Assembly: GCF_041320275.1 (NCBI RefSeq)
Contig: NZ_CP162023.1
Coordinates: 3,534,001 to 3,598,000, forward strand
Source of the DNA: Mumia sp. Pv4-285
Lineage (GTDB): Bacteria > Actinomycetota > Actinomycetes > Propionibacteriales > Nocardioidaceae
DNA: 64,000 nt
Direction: 5' to 3'
Shown one piece after another: positions 56,990 through 64,000 of the stretch; the stretch's first letter is position 1, and each line of letters begins with the position of its first letter. A program made the position numbers and the translations under genes. Under the pieces are notes generated by a model. The model was not told the origin of the DNA and did not search any database. It saw nothing but the letters and a program-made list of their open reading frames with translations.

Positions 56990-57742
56990 TCAGGAGACGC
57001 GCGGGCTGCGGAAGAGCGGCGGGAGGTAGCGCAGCATCAGCGCGGACCACGTGAGGTGGGTGAGCATCGGCGCCTGGATGCCTCCGGTCGCGCGCCGCTG
57101 CAGCCCGAGCAGCGTGCCCATCACCGCACCGGCCAGGGCGAGCGACGGGTTGCGCGACGCCGCGGTCGTCGCGGTGTAGGCGACCGTCGACACCAGGACC
57201 GGATGACGCTCGCCCACCGCCTCGTACAGGGCGCCGCGGAAGAACAGCTCCTCCGCGGCACCGTTGGCGAGGGTGGTCAGGACCACCAGCGGCGCGGTGC
57301 CCTCCTCGGCGAAACGGAGCACTCGGCGTACCGCAGCATCGAGCACGGGCACCCGCCGTGCCACGAACGCCCCGGCGACGAAGCAGCCGAACGCGCCGAC
57401 CCCGGTCGCCACGGGCACGATCACCGGCCGGCGGCGGGCCCCGTCCTGCGTCTCGATCCAGCCCTGGTGCAGCGGGCCGGACGCGAGGGACCCGAGGGCC
57501 CAGGTCGCCGCCGTCGCCAGCGTGAGGCCGTAGAACTGGGGCGAGTCGGGCTCGGTGGACAGGGAGACACCGAGCATGCCCGCACCCGCGACGCACACCA
57601 CGCCGACGGTCCGACGCCGACGGCGGACCACCGCCTCAGGCTCGGGATCCCGGGCAGGCACGGCATACCCCAGGCCGCGTGGCAGGAGGCCGCGGGCGCG
57701 GTCGCGTACGGCCCCGAGCCGGGCGGGCAGACCGCCGCTCAC
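56990..57742 (-). CDS. CPBP family intramembrane metalloprotease
   Basis: The protein has 250 residues from GTG 57742, whose GTGA overlaps the upstream stop. The motif EELFFRG gives the paired Glu and Arg; His in LTHLTWS completes the CPBP (CAAX protease/bacteriocin-processing) site. Several membrane segments are visible (LATAATWALGSLA, GAFGCFVAGAF). The substrate is unknown. Confidence 0.85.
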   Translation of the reverse strand: MSGGLPARLGAVRDRARGLLPRGLGYAVPARDPEPEAVVRRRRRTVGVVCVAGAGMLGVSLSTEPDSPQFYGLTLATAATWALGSLASGPLHQGWIETQDGARRRPVIVPVATGVGAFGCFVAGAFVARRVPVLDAAVRRVLRFAEEGTAPLVVLTTLANGAAEELFFRGALYEAVGERHPVLVSTVAYTATTAASRNPSLALAGAVMGTLLGLQRRATGGIQAPMLTHLTWSALMLRYLPPLFRSPRVS

Positions 57743-58668
57743 TCGCCGTCCTCGGACGGTGCCGTCGCCGACGCGGCTGCCTCCGCCTGCTCGGCGCGTT
57801 CGGCCAGGGCGCGTCGCACCGCGTCGTCGTACGAGATCGGCTCGAACGGCACGACCTCCCGGATCGCGCCGTCGCGGACCACGACCTCGTTCACCATCGA
57901 GTCGACCAGCGAGCGCCCGGCCCGGCTGTCGACGTCGGTGACCAGCGACAGCCACCGGGCCGACAGCCCGGGACTGAGCAGCGGCACGGGGACGATCACC
58001 GGGTGACGTCCCTCGATCTCGGCGACGCGACGCATCATCGTGACGTACTCGAGCACCTCCGGGCCACCGATCTCGTACGCACGGTCGCTGCCGACAGGTT
58101 GAGTGAGGACGCCGACGAGGTAGCGGATCACGTCGTCCACCGCGATCGGCTGCGTCCGCGTGCTCACCCAGCGCGGTGTCACCATCGCCGGGAGGTGCTC
58201 GACCAGCTGTCGCGTGATCTCCCAGGAGATGCCGCCGTGCCCGATGACGATCCCCGCGCGCAGCGTCGTGACGGGGACGCCGCCGCCGGACAGCAGCCCC
58301 TCCACCTGGCGGCGGCTGCGCAGGTGGTCGGAGAGGTCGTCGGCGTCGTCGCCGAGTCCGCCCAGGTAGACGATGCGCTGCAGGCCGGCCTCCGCGGCCG
58401 CGACCCCGAACGCGGTCGCCGCCTCGGCGTCACGACGGACGAAGTCGTCGGAGTCCAACGAGTGGACGAGGTAGTACGCTGCCTCGACGCCGTCGAGCGC
58501 AGCAGGGAGCGAGCCGGCGTCGTGGACGTCGCCGAACACCGCAGAGCCCGGGCCCTCGTACGTGTCGGGGTGCCGGGTCATCGCGACCACCTCGTGGCCC
58601 GCGTCCTCAAGCGCCGGAGCGAGCCGCCGTCCGACGAAGCCGGTCGCACCGGCCACGAGCACCCGCAT
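57739..58668 (-). CDS. NAD(P)-binding atypical SDR
   Basis: The 309-residue Rossmann protein begins VLVAGATGFVGRRLAPAL and has YYLVHSLDSDDF, IVYLGGLGDD and LRAGIVIGHGGISWE. This resembles YbjT/NmrA-like atypical SDRs, which sense or use NAD(P)H. There is no classical YxxxK site. It is translationally coupled to the CPBP protease. Confidence 0.88.
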   Translation of the reverse strand: MRVLVAGATGFVGRRLAPALEDAGHEVVAMTRHPDTYEGPGSAVFGDVHDAGSLPAALDGVEAAYYLVHSLDSDDFVRRDAEAATAFGVAAAEAGLQRIVYLGGLGDDADDLSDHLRSRRQVEGLLSGGGVPVTTLRAGIVIGHGGISWEITRQLVEHLPAMVTPRWVSTRTQPIAVDDVIRYLVGVLTQPVGSDRAYEIGGPEVLEYVTMMRRVAEIEGRHPVIVPVPLLSPGLSARWLSLVTDVDSRAGRSLVDSMVNEVVVRDGAIREVVPFEPISYDDAVRRALAERAEQAEAAASATAPSEDGE

Positions 58669-58831
58669 CCGTCCCCCCGACGTCGATCGGCTGTCCTCGT
58701 CTGGAGGATCAGCTCACTCGATCATCGGTCCATCGGGCGGCCGCGTCAGAAGGAGGCGGGCACGCGTCCAGGTTGCCTCGCCGAAGGCTTTCCAGAAGTC
58801 GCAGGGCACTGGACGACGATCTCGGGCACCC

Positions 58832-58861
58832 GTAACAATTTCGTGTTGTTCGTATGGTTAC
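58832..58861 (+). promoter_or_regulatory. Inverted repeat in ABC-transporter promoter region
   Basis: GTAAC (58832-58836) and GTTAC (58857-58861) are 20 nt apart, inside a locally AT-rich segment with TATGGT at 58853-58858. This may be a promoter with an operator of the polar amino-acid transporter. The rest of the 249-nt gap between the divergent genes has nothing else recognisable. Confidence 0.35.
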
Positions 58862-58917
58862 ATCCCACACTCAAGAGATTCAGCCTCACGACCCATCAAG
58901 CCCAAGGAGCATCACCC

Positions 58918-59742
58918 ATGAAGGTCACCGGACGACGCCTGGGACGTGCGGCCGCTGCCGCAGCCGGCGCGCTCGCGCTCACCGTGTCCATGGCTGCCTG
59001 CGGCGGAGACGACGAGCCGGCCGCCACCGTCGACGGCGTGGAGCTCGTCAGCGACGACACGCTGACCATCTGCACCAACATGCCCTACAAGCCCTTCCAG
59101 TACGAGGAGGGCGACGAGATCGTGGGCTTCGACACCGACCTGCTGACACTGGTCGCCGACGACATGGGTCTCGAGACCGAGATCGTCGACGTCGACTGGA
59201 ACCAGGTCACGTCCGGAGCGGCGTTCAAGGCCGGCAAGTGCGACGTCGGCATGGGCGGCATGACGATCACGGACGAGCGCGCCAAGGCCATCGCCATCTC
59301 CGACCCGTACTTCGAGGCCACGCAGGCCCTCCTCGTCAAGGCCGACTCGGGCATCAGCGGCCTCGAGGACCTCGACGGCAAGAAGCTCGGCGTCCAGGTC
59401 GACACCACCGGCCAGATCTACGCCGAGGAGAACGCCGACAAGTACGGCTACACGATGCCGGCGTTCGACGACCTCTCGCTCGAGATCACCGGCCTGCAGG
59501 CCGGCCGCGTCGACGCGATCATCAACGACAACGGTGTCCTCTACGACTTCGTGAAGGACAACCCTGAGTACGCTGTCGCCACCGAGTTCGACACCGGCGA
59601 GGAGTACGGGTTCGCCGCTGAGAAGGCCGACAACGGCGAGAAGATGATCGACAAGGTCAACGAAGTTCTCGCGGCGGCGCAGGAAGATGGCACGTACGAC
59701 GAGATCTACGCGAAGTACTTCGGCGAGGCACCGCAGTCCTGA
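58918..59742 (+). CDS. Polar amino-acid ABC transporter, substrate-binding lipoprotein
   Basis: The protein has 274 residues from ATG 58918, AAGGAG 8 nt upstream. A lipobox with Cys28 (MAACGG) is followed by the SBP_bac_3 fold: LTICTNMPYKPFQYEE, GFDTDLLTLVADDMGL, MGGMTITDERAKAIAISDPY, GVQVDTTGQIYAEENADKYG. It captures an amino acid or similar solute. It is the first gene of the three-gene transporter. Confidence 0.95.
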   Translation: MKVTGRRLGRAAAAAAGALALTVSMAACGGDDEPAATVDGVELVSDDTLTICTNMPYKPFQYEEGDEIVGFDTDLLTLVADDMGLETEIVDVDWNQVTSGAAFKAGKCDVGMGGMTITDERAKAIAISDPYFEATQALLVKADSGISGLEDLDGKKLGVQVDTTGQIYAEENADKYGYTMPAFDDLSLEITGLQAGRVDAIINDNGVLYDFVKDNPEYAVATEFDTGEEYGFAAEKADNGEKMIDKVNEVLAAAQEDGTYDEIYAKYFGEAPQS

Positions 59743-59787
59743 TCGGCCTCCCGTCCGTAGTACCCCGCCCCCGACCTTGAGAGAGCG

Positions 59788-60612
59788 ATGAGCACCTCCA
59801 CAGAGCAGGCGGCGACCCGACGTCCGCTGAGCCCGCGCAAGCGGGCTCAGCGGATTCGGTTCGTCCAGTACGCCGTCCTGATCGCGCTCGTGATCGCCGC
59901 GATCGTCTTTGCCGACTGGCCGTCGATCAAGGACGCCTTCTTCCGGCCCGACCTGATCAAGGAGTCCATCACCGGCGGGCTCTGGGACGCGCTGTGGCAC
60001 ACGGTCGTCTACACCGCTGGGGCGTTCGTCTTCGGCCTGGTCACGGGCACGGTTCTCGCGATCATGCGGCTCAGCGAGATCGGTCCGTACCGCTGGCTCT
60101 CGACGGCCTACATCGAGTTCTTCCGCGGGCTCCCGGCGCTGATCGTCTTCCTCATCTTCTCGCTGCTGCCACTGGCCTTCCCGGCGCTGCGGATCCCGTT
60201 CGACCCGTTCGGCACGGTCTGGCTCGCACTCGGCATCGTCGCCAGCGCCTACATGGCGGAGACGATCCGCGGCGGCATCCAGGCGGTGGCGAAGGGACAG
60301 TCCGAGGCGGCGCGCTCGCTCGGCATGTCGTCCGGACAGGCGATGCGCAAGGTGGTGCTGCCGCAGGCGTTCCGCACGATGCTCCCGCCCTTGACCAACG
60401 AGCTGATCCTTCTGGTCAAGGACTCGTCGCTGGTGTTCATCATCGGACTGACGGCCGACCAGGCCGAGCTCACGAAGTTCGGCCGCGACATGTCGGTGCA
60501 GTACGCCAACGTCACGCCGCTGGTGGTCGCCGGGTTCGCGTACCTCATCATCACCCTGCCGCTGTCGGTGATCGTGCGAAGGCTCGAAGCCTCCGCAGGG
60601 AAGGCCCGCTGA
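59788..60612 (+). CDS. Polar amino-acid ABC transporter permease
   Basis: The 274-residue protein is a HisM/GlnP-type permease. It has an N-terminal helix ([17 protein letters not shown]), several further membrane segments and the EAA loop ([20 protein letters not shown]). It overlaps the ATPase start by one base (TGATG). It forms the channel for the solute bound by the upstream lipoprotein. Confidence 0.95.
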   Translation: MSTSTEQAATRRPLSPRKRAQRIRFVQYAVLIALVIAAIVFADWPSIKDAFFRPDLIKESITGGLWDALWHTVVYTAGAFVFGLVTGTVLAIMRLSEIGPYRWLSTAYIEFFRGLPALIVFLIFSLLPLAFPALRIPFDPFGTVWLALGIVASAYMAETIRGGIQAVAKGQSEAARSLGMSSGQAMRKVVLPQAFRTMLPPLTNELILLVKDSSLVFIIGLTADQAELTKFGRDMSVQYANVTPLVVAGFAYLIITLPLSVIVRRLEASAGKAR

Positions 60613-61370
60613 TGCCCGAGACCCTGGTCGAGATCAAGGACCTCCACAAGTCGTTCGGCGACAACCACGTCCTGCGCGGCATCGACTTCACGGTCGGCCA
60701 GGGCGAGGTGGTGTGCGTGATCGGGCCCTCAGGCTCCGGCAAGTCCACCTTGCTGCGCTGCGTCAACCTCCTCGAGGTGCCGTCGAGCGGCACGGTCCTG
60801 GTGGCGGGCGACGACCTCACGGACCCCGACGGCAACATCGACGCCGCCCGTCGCCACATCGGCATGGTGTTCCAGAGCTTCAACCTCTTCCCGCACCACA
60901 CCGCGCTCAGCAACTGCATGCTCGCTCAGCAGACCGTGCTGAAGCGGGGCAAGAAGGACGCACGCAAGGTCGCCGCGGAGAACCTCGACCGCGTCGGCCT
61001 CACCGACAAGCACGACGCCTACCCGGCCAAGCTCTCCGGCGGACAGCAGCAGCGGGTGGCGATCGCCCGCGCGCTGTCGATGGAGCCCAACCTCATGCTG
61101 TTCGACGAGCCGACCTCGGCGCTCGACCCCGAGCTCGTCGGCGAGGTCCTCACGGTCATGCGCAGGCTCGCCGAGGAGGGCATGACCATGCTCGTCGTCA
61201 CCCACGAGATGGCTTTCGCGCGAGAGGTCGCCGACCGCGTCGTCTTCATGGACGGCGGCGTCATCGTGGAGCAGGGTTCGCCGCACGACGTGATCGGCAA
61301 CCCCCAGGAGGCACGGACGAAGGAGTTCCTGCGCCGTGTTCTCGACCCCACGCATGTGAACCCGAGCTGA
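60612..61370 (+). CDS. Polar amino-acid ABC transporter ATPase
   Basis: The 252-residue ATPase has Walker [12 protein letters not shown]-loop [10 protein letters not shown], signature LSGGQQQR, Walker [14 protein letters not shown] and the switch His in VTHEMAFA. This is the GlnQ/HisP family. It energises the transporter made with the two preceding genes. Confidence 0.97.
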   Translation: MPETLVEIKDLHKSFGDNHVLRGIDFTVGQGEVVCVIGPSGSGKSTLLRCVNLLEVPSSGTVLVAGDDLTDPDGNIDAARRHIGMVFQSFNLFPHHTALSNCMLAQQTVLKRGKKDARKVAAENLDRVGLTDKHDAYPAKLSGGQQQRVAIARALSMEPNLMLFDEPTSALDPELVGEVLTVMRRLAEEGMTMLVVTHEMAFAREVADRVVFMDGGVIVEQGSPHDVIGNPQEARTKEFLRRVLDPTHVNPS

Positions 61371-61419
61371 CTGCGAGATAGTCGGAGCTGACCGACTGAC
61401 TGACCGGAGGACCTCTGTC

Positions 61420-63696
61420 ATGGCTGAGAAGCAGTCCGTCCTCGGCCGCGTCACTGCGCTCGCGCAGGCCGACGTCGAGACGCTGATCGACGACTCCGCC
61501 GACCCTGAGGCGCTGTTCATCGCACTCGGACGCGCCTTCACGACGACGATCGCCGAGGCCGAGGAGGCGCTCGCGGCCGCGGTCGCCACCAAGCGGCTGA
61601 CCGAGCACGACCGGTCCGAGGACCGGCAGACCGCCGACGACTGGGGTGTCCACGCCGCGACCGCCGCCTACCACGCGGCCGAGCTGCGGGTCGAGGGCAA
61701 CATGAGCGGTGCCGCGATCTTCGAGGGCCTGGCCCGCGCAGCCCTCGAGCGCCAGCTCACCACCGAGCAGGCCGTCGCGGACGCCGCCGGCATCGTCGCC
61801 GCCCTGGCGTCGTACGTCGATCGGCTGCGCGAGCAGCTCGACCTCGCCAAGGACCGGCTCGCCCTCGTGCAGGAGCGTCGGGCTCACCAACTGGGGCACG
61901 TCGAGCCGAGCGACGGCCGCGTGCTCGACCCCGAGACCGCCGACGTCCTCGACCCTGACAGCGACCTGTGGACCTTCGAGCAGAAGCTCCTTCGGGAGGA
62001 CGAGCGCCAGACCTCGGGAGTTGACCGTCCGTCGTTCCTCGACGAACGCTTCACCGGATCGGTCGACCCGTCCCTGCGGGGCGAGATCGAGCGTCGCCTC
62101 GAGCTGCTCTCCCCCGACGAGGACGAGCTCGTCGCCGCGCTCGCTGCCCGTGCGTCCGCCGAGGCCGAACGGGTCGCGGACGAGGCCGAGGCGATGGCAG
62201 CGCGCGCACAGGCGCAGCACGACTCGGCCGACCTCGACCTCGACGAGTGGGAGAGCAGCGACACTGCCAGCGCCCCGGAGTCAGCCGACTCCCATGTGGC
62301 GCAACCGCCGGTCGCGGGCCCGCAGGTGGCGGCCCCCCAGGTCGCGGCCGCCGAGCCTGTGGAGGCGGCAGAGACAGAGGCAGAGGCAGAGGCAGAGGCA
62401 GAGCCTGAGCCCGAGACCCAGCCTGCGGCCGAGCCGGCACCTGCGGCGGAGGTTCCTGCCGTCGACGTCGACGCGGACGTCGACATCCCCGTCGCCGAGG
62501 AGCCAGCAGACGGTACGGAGACGTCCGTCGCCGCAACCCGGGCCGTCGGAGACGAGGCACCCACTCCGGCCGACGAGGCCCCCGACCTGAACCCTCCCGC
62601 TGAGGAGGAGTCCGAGACACCCGAGGCAGCACACAGCCTCGACGCACCGGACGAGTCGGGCTCCGAGGAGCGGGCCGACGACGTGGCGACCGCCGCGCCC
62701 GCGGTCCCCGCCGGAGAGGCGCCGCCCGAGCAGCCGGCCGACGACGAACCGCTCGCTGCAGAGACGCCTGCCGAGGAGCCGGTCGCCGAGGTGCCGGTCG
62801 CCGAGGAGCCGGTCGCCGACGAGCCGGTCGCCGAAGACGGCGGGACACCGTCGGCGACCGCCGACGCCGACGACGTACGACCCGGCGAGCACGCCACCGA
62901 CGCCGACGCCGACGCACCTCCTTCGCGGTCCGCGTTCACGGACGAGTCACCGGCCCCTGCTGGCGGCGGCCGCCGCCGTGCGGACGTCCCGGTCAAGGGG
63001 CCCGACACGCCTCCGCCCGCACCCCCGTCCGGCTTCGCGATGCTCGCCGGCACCGATCCGATCACGCGGACCAACCCGCTCGCCGGCATCGCCGACGTCG
63101 AGGCCGCGTACCGTCTCGCTCGCGCACAGGAGGAGACCCAGTGGGACCTCCCGGCGTTCGTGGACGATCCCGAGCCGGAGCCGGGGCCGGCTGGTCCCGC
63201 GTCAGCGCCGATCGCTCCGTTGCCGGCCTGGTCGGGCATGACCTTCACTCCGTACGCGCAGTCGAGCTCCGTGCAGCGCGACGAGGACGAGCTGCCGACC
63301 GCGGAGTACCCCGCGATCCGGTTCGACACGTTCGGTGGGCAGGCGAGCGCGTTGTCCCCGCTCGTCGAGCCCGCCGAGACGCCCGAGCCGCCGACGACCT
63401 CGCACGAGCCGCGCGACGAGACCATCGACGGCGGCCTCGCCGACCCCGGCACCGACCTCGGCCCGCACGTCGAGGACGGGACGGAGCCCGACGCGCTGGC
63501 ACAGCGACGGGCCCGTCGCTCGCGCGAGCCTCGGACGCCCGGGGTGCCCACGGCGTACGAGTTCGCGTACGACCCCACGCAGGGCCCGGCGCACCCCAGC
63601 TTCCTGGATCCGCCGGGTGATGAGGGCGGCGACGACGCGCAGGTGTATCCGCTGCGCCCCCGCAACGACGACAAGCGCCCGGGCCAGCCCCGCTGA
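61420..63696 (+). CDS. Large acidic, low-complexity protein of unknown function
   Basis: The 758-residue protein starts at ATG 61420. Residues about 1-260 are helical and Ala/Glu/Arg-rich (EQLDLAKDRLALVQERRAHQ, RASAEAERVADEAEAMAARA). Residues about 270-520 are disordered, Glu/Ala/Pro-rich, with TEAEAEAEAEPEPETQ and repeated EEPVAEVPVAEEPVADEP. The remaining region is Pro-rich with blocks such as FAMLAGTDPITRTNPLAGIA and GVPTAYEFAYDPTQGPAHPS. There is no membrane segment or known domain. It is 49 nt after the transporter ATPase and may be co-transcribed. Confidence 0.8.
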   Translation: MAEKQSVLGRVTALAQADVETLIDDSADPEALFIALGRAFTTTIAEAEEALAAAVATKRLTEHDRSEDRQTADDWGVHAATAAYHAAELRVEGNMSGAAIFEGLARAALERQLTTEQAVADAAGIVAALASYVDRLREQLDLAKDRLALVQERRAHQLGHVEPSDGRVLDPETADVLDPDSDLWTFEQKLLREDERQTSGVDRPSFLDERFTGSVDPSLRGEIERRLELLSPDEDELVAALAARASAEAERVADEAEAMAARAQAQHDSADLDLDEWESSDTASAPESADSHVAQPPVAGPQVAAPQVAAAEPVEAAETEAEAEAEAEPEPETQPAAEPAPAAEVPAVDVDADVDIPVAEEPADGTETSVAATRAVGDEAPTPADEAPDLNPPAEEESETPEAAHSLDAPDESGSEERADDVATAAPAVPAGEAPPEQPADDEPLAAETPAEEPVAEVPVAEEPVADEPVAEDGGTPSATADADDVRPGEHATDADADAPPSRSAFTDESPAPAGGGRRRADVPVKGPDTPPPAPPSGFAMLAGTDPITRTNPLAGIADVEAAYRLARAQEETQWDLPAFVDDPEPEPGPAGPASAPIAPLPAWSGMTFTPYAQSSSVQRDEDELPTAEYPAIRFDTFGGQASALSPLVEPAETPEPPTTSHEPRDETIDGGLADPGTDLGPHVEDGTEPDALAQRRARRSREPRTPGVPTAYEFAYDPTQGPAHPSFLDPPGDEGGDDAQVYPLRPRNDDKRPGQPR

Positions 63697-63727
63697 GCGG
63701 GGCCGGCCGGGCGCCGGCTGAGCAGCC

Positions 63728-64000
63728 TCAGGTCAGGAGGGTCCGCACCACCCGCAGCCCGACGGACAGACGAGCGAGGTCGGGGCTGTCCTCGCCCCAG
63801 ATCTCCTCCAACGTCTCCTCGGCACGCTGCAGGACCAGCGCCTCCGACGCCCCCCACTCCCTCACCCGCTCGTGCGGCGAGAGGTCGCCGTCCGTCGTCG
63901 CCAGCACCTTGCGGGCCAGCTGACCCTGGACGCCCAGCAGGTCGTCGCGCAACGCGGCCCGCGCCATCGAGCGCCACCGGTCGTCGCGCGGCAGACCCTG
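63728..64000 (-). CDS. NAD-specific glutamate dehydrogenase, C-terminal end (partial)
   Basis: The gene enters from the right edge; about 90 C-terminal residues are present. The segment GLPRDDRWRSMARAALRDDL and the end LARLSVGLRVVRTLL match the C-terminus of the very large (about 180 kDa) bacterial NAD-glutamate dehydrogenases of the GDH2 type. They convert glutamate to 2-oxoglutarate. The catalytic domain lies outside the window. Confidence 0.85.
   Translation of the reverse strand, partial: QGLPRDDRWRSMARAALRDDLLGVQGQLARKVLATTDGDLSPHERVREWGASEALVLQRAEETLEEIWGEDSPDLARLSVGLRVVRTLLT

Noticed and set aside
61884-63977. 697-codon open frame on the minus strand
   Set aside because: Antisense to the acidic protein; the Ser/Gly/Ala-rich product reflects the reverse complement of Glu/Ala/Pro codons. 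The plus frame has a start, Shine-Dalgarno-like spacing and fits the operon.

Overview
The window is 64 kb of high-GC chromosomal DNA from an actinobacterium (Actinomycetota). Supporting signs are a WhiB-family regulator, a c-di-AMP riboswitch in front of an NlpC/P60 hydrolase gene, an rrn operon without spacer tRNAs, a Tad pilus operon of actinobacterial type, DUF3039, an LpqI-like lipoprotein, many GTG starts and many 4-nt stop/start overlaps. The gene content fits Propionibacteriales/Nocardioidaceae, but that placement is an inference. I found no phage, transposase, CRISPR array or tRNA gene, so this is mostly vegetative core genome.

Layout. 1-5.9 kb: oxidoreductases, an alpha/beta hydrolase and an Lrp-type regulator. 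5.9-11.1 kb: a tightly coupled minus-strand run (YqgE, DUF3039, secreted M43 protease, DEAD/DEAH helicase, secreted M1 peptidase). 11.2-14.3 kb: a MerR regulator, a DUF3048 lipoprotein, and a secreted NlpC/P60 hydrolase behind a c-di-AMP riboswitch. 14.4-20 kb: NAD biosynthesis operon nrtR-nadA-nadB-nadC-cysteine desulfurase. 20-25.9 kb: GGDEF protein, GH3 lipoprotein, pyruvate oxidase and small proteins. 25.9-30.7 kb: two paralogous secreted beta-sandwich proteins flanking a divergent MerR/WhiB pair. 30.7-35.7 kb: FMN reductase and its divergent XRE regulator, ssrA (tmRNA), amidohydrolase, smpB, MFS exporter. 35.7-40 kb: prfB-ftsE-ftsX-M23 peptidase. 40-42.9 kb: a sulfatase and an Arg/Gly-rich helical-repeat protein. 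43-48.7 kb: a complete rrn operon (16S-23S-5S, minus strand) with promoter, processing stalk and terminator. 48.7-53.3 kb: Tad pilus operon. 53.4-58.7 kb: GAP-family membrane protein, M14 carboxypeptidase, CPBP protease and an NAD(P)-binding protein. 58.9-61.4 kb: a polar amino-acid ABC transporter. 61.4-63.7 kb: a large acidic protein of unknown function. The right edge holds the C-terminus of an NAD-specific glutamate dehydrogenase.

How the genes work together. NrtR probably represses the NAD operon, and the cysteine desulfurase probably supplies sulfur for the NadA Fe-S cluster. FtsEX probably activates the adjacent M23 hydrolase at the septum. SmpB and tmRNA are co-located for ribosome rescue. 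TadA-C with the small pilin and the TadE/F/G-like proteins form most of a type IVc pilus, but TadZ and the prepilin peptidase are not in the window. The least explained items are the paralog pair around MerR/WhiB, the Arg/Gly-rich protein next to the rrn operon, the protease-helicase-protease coupling, and the 758-residue acidic protein.
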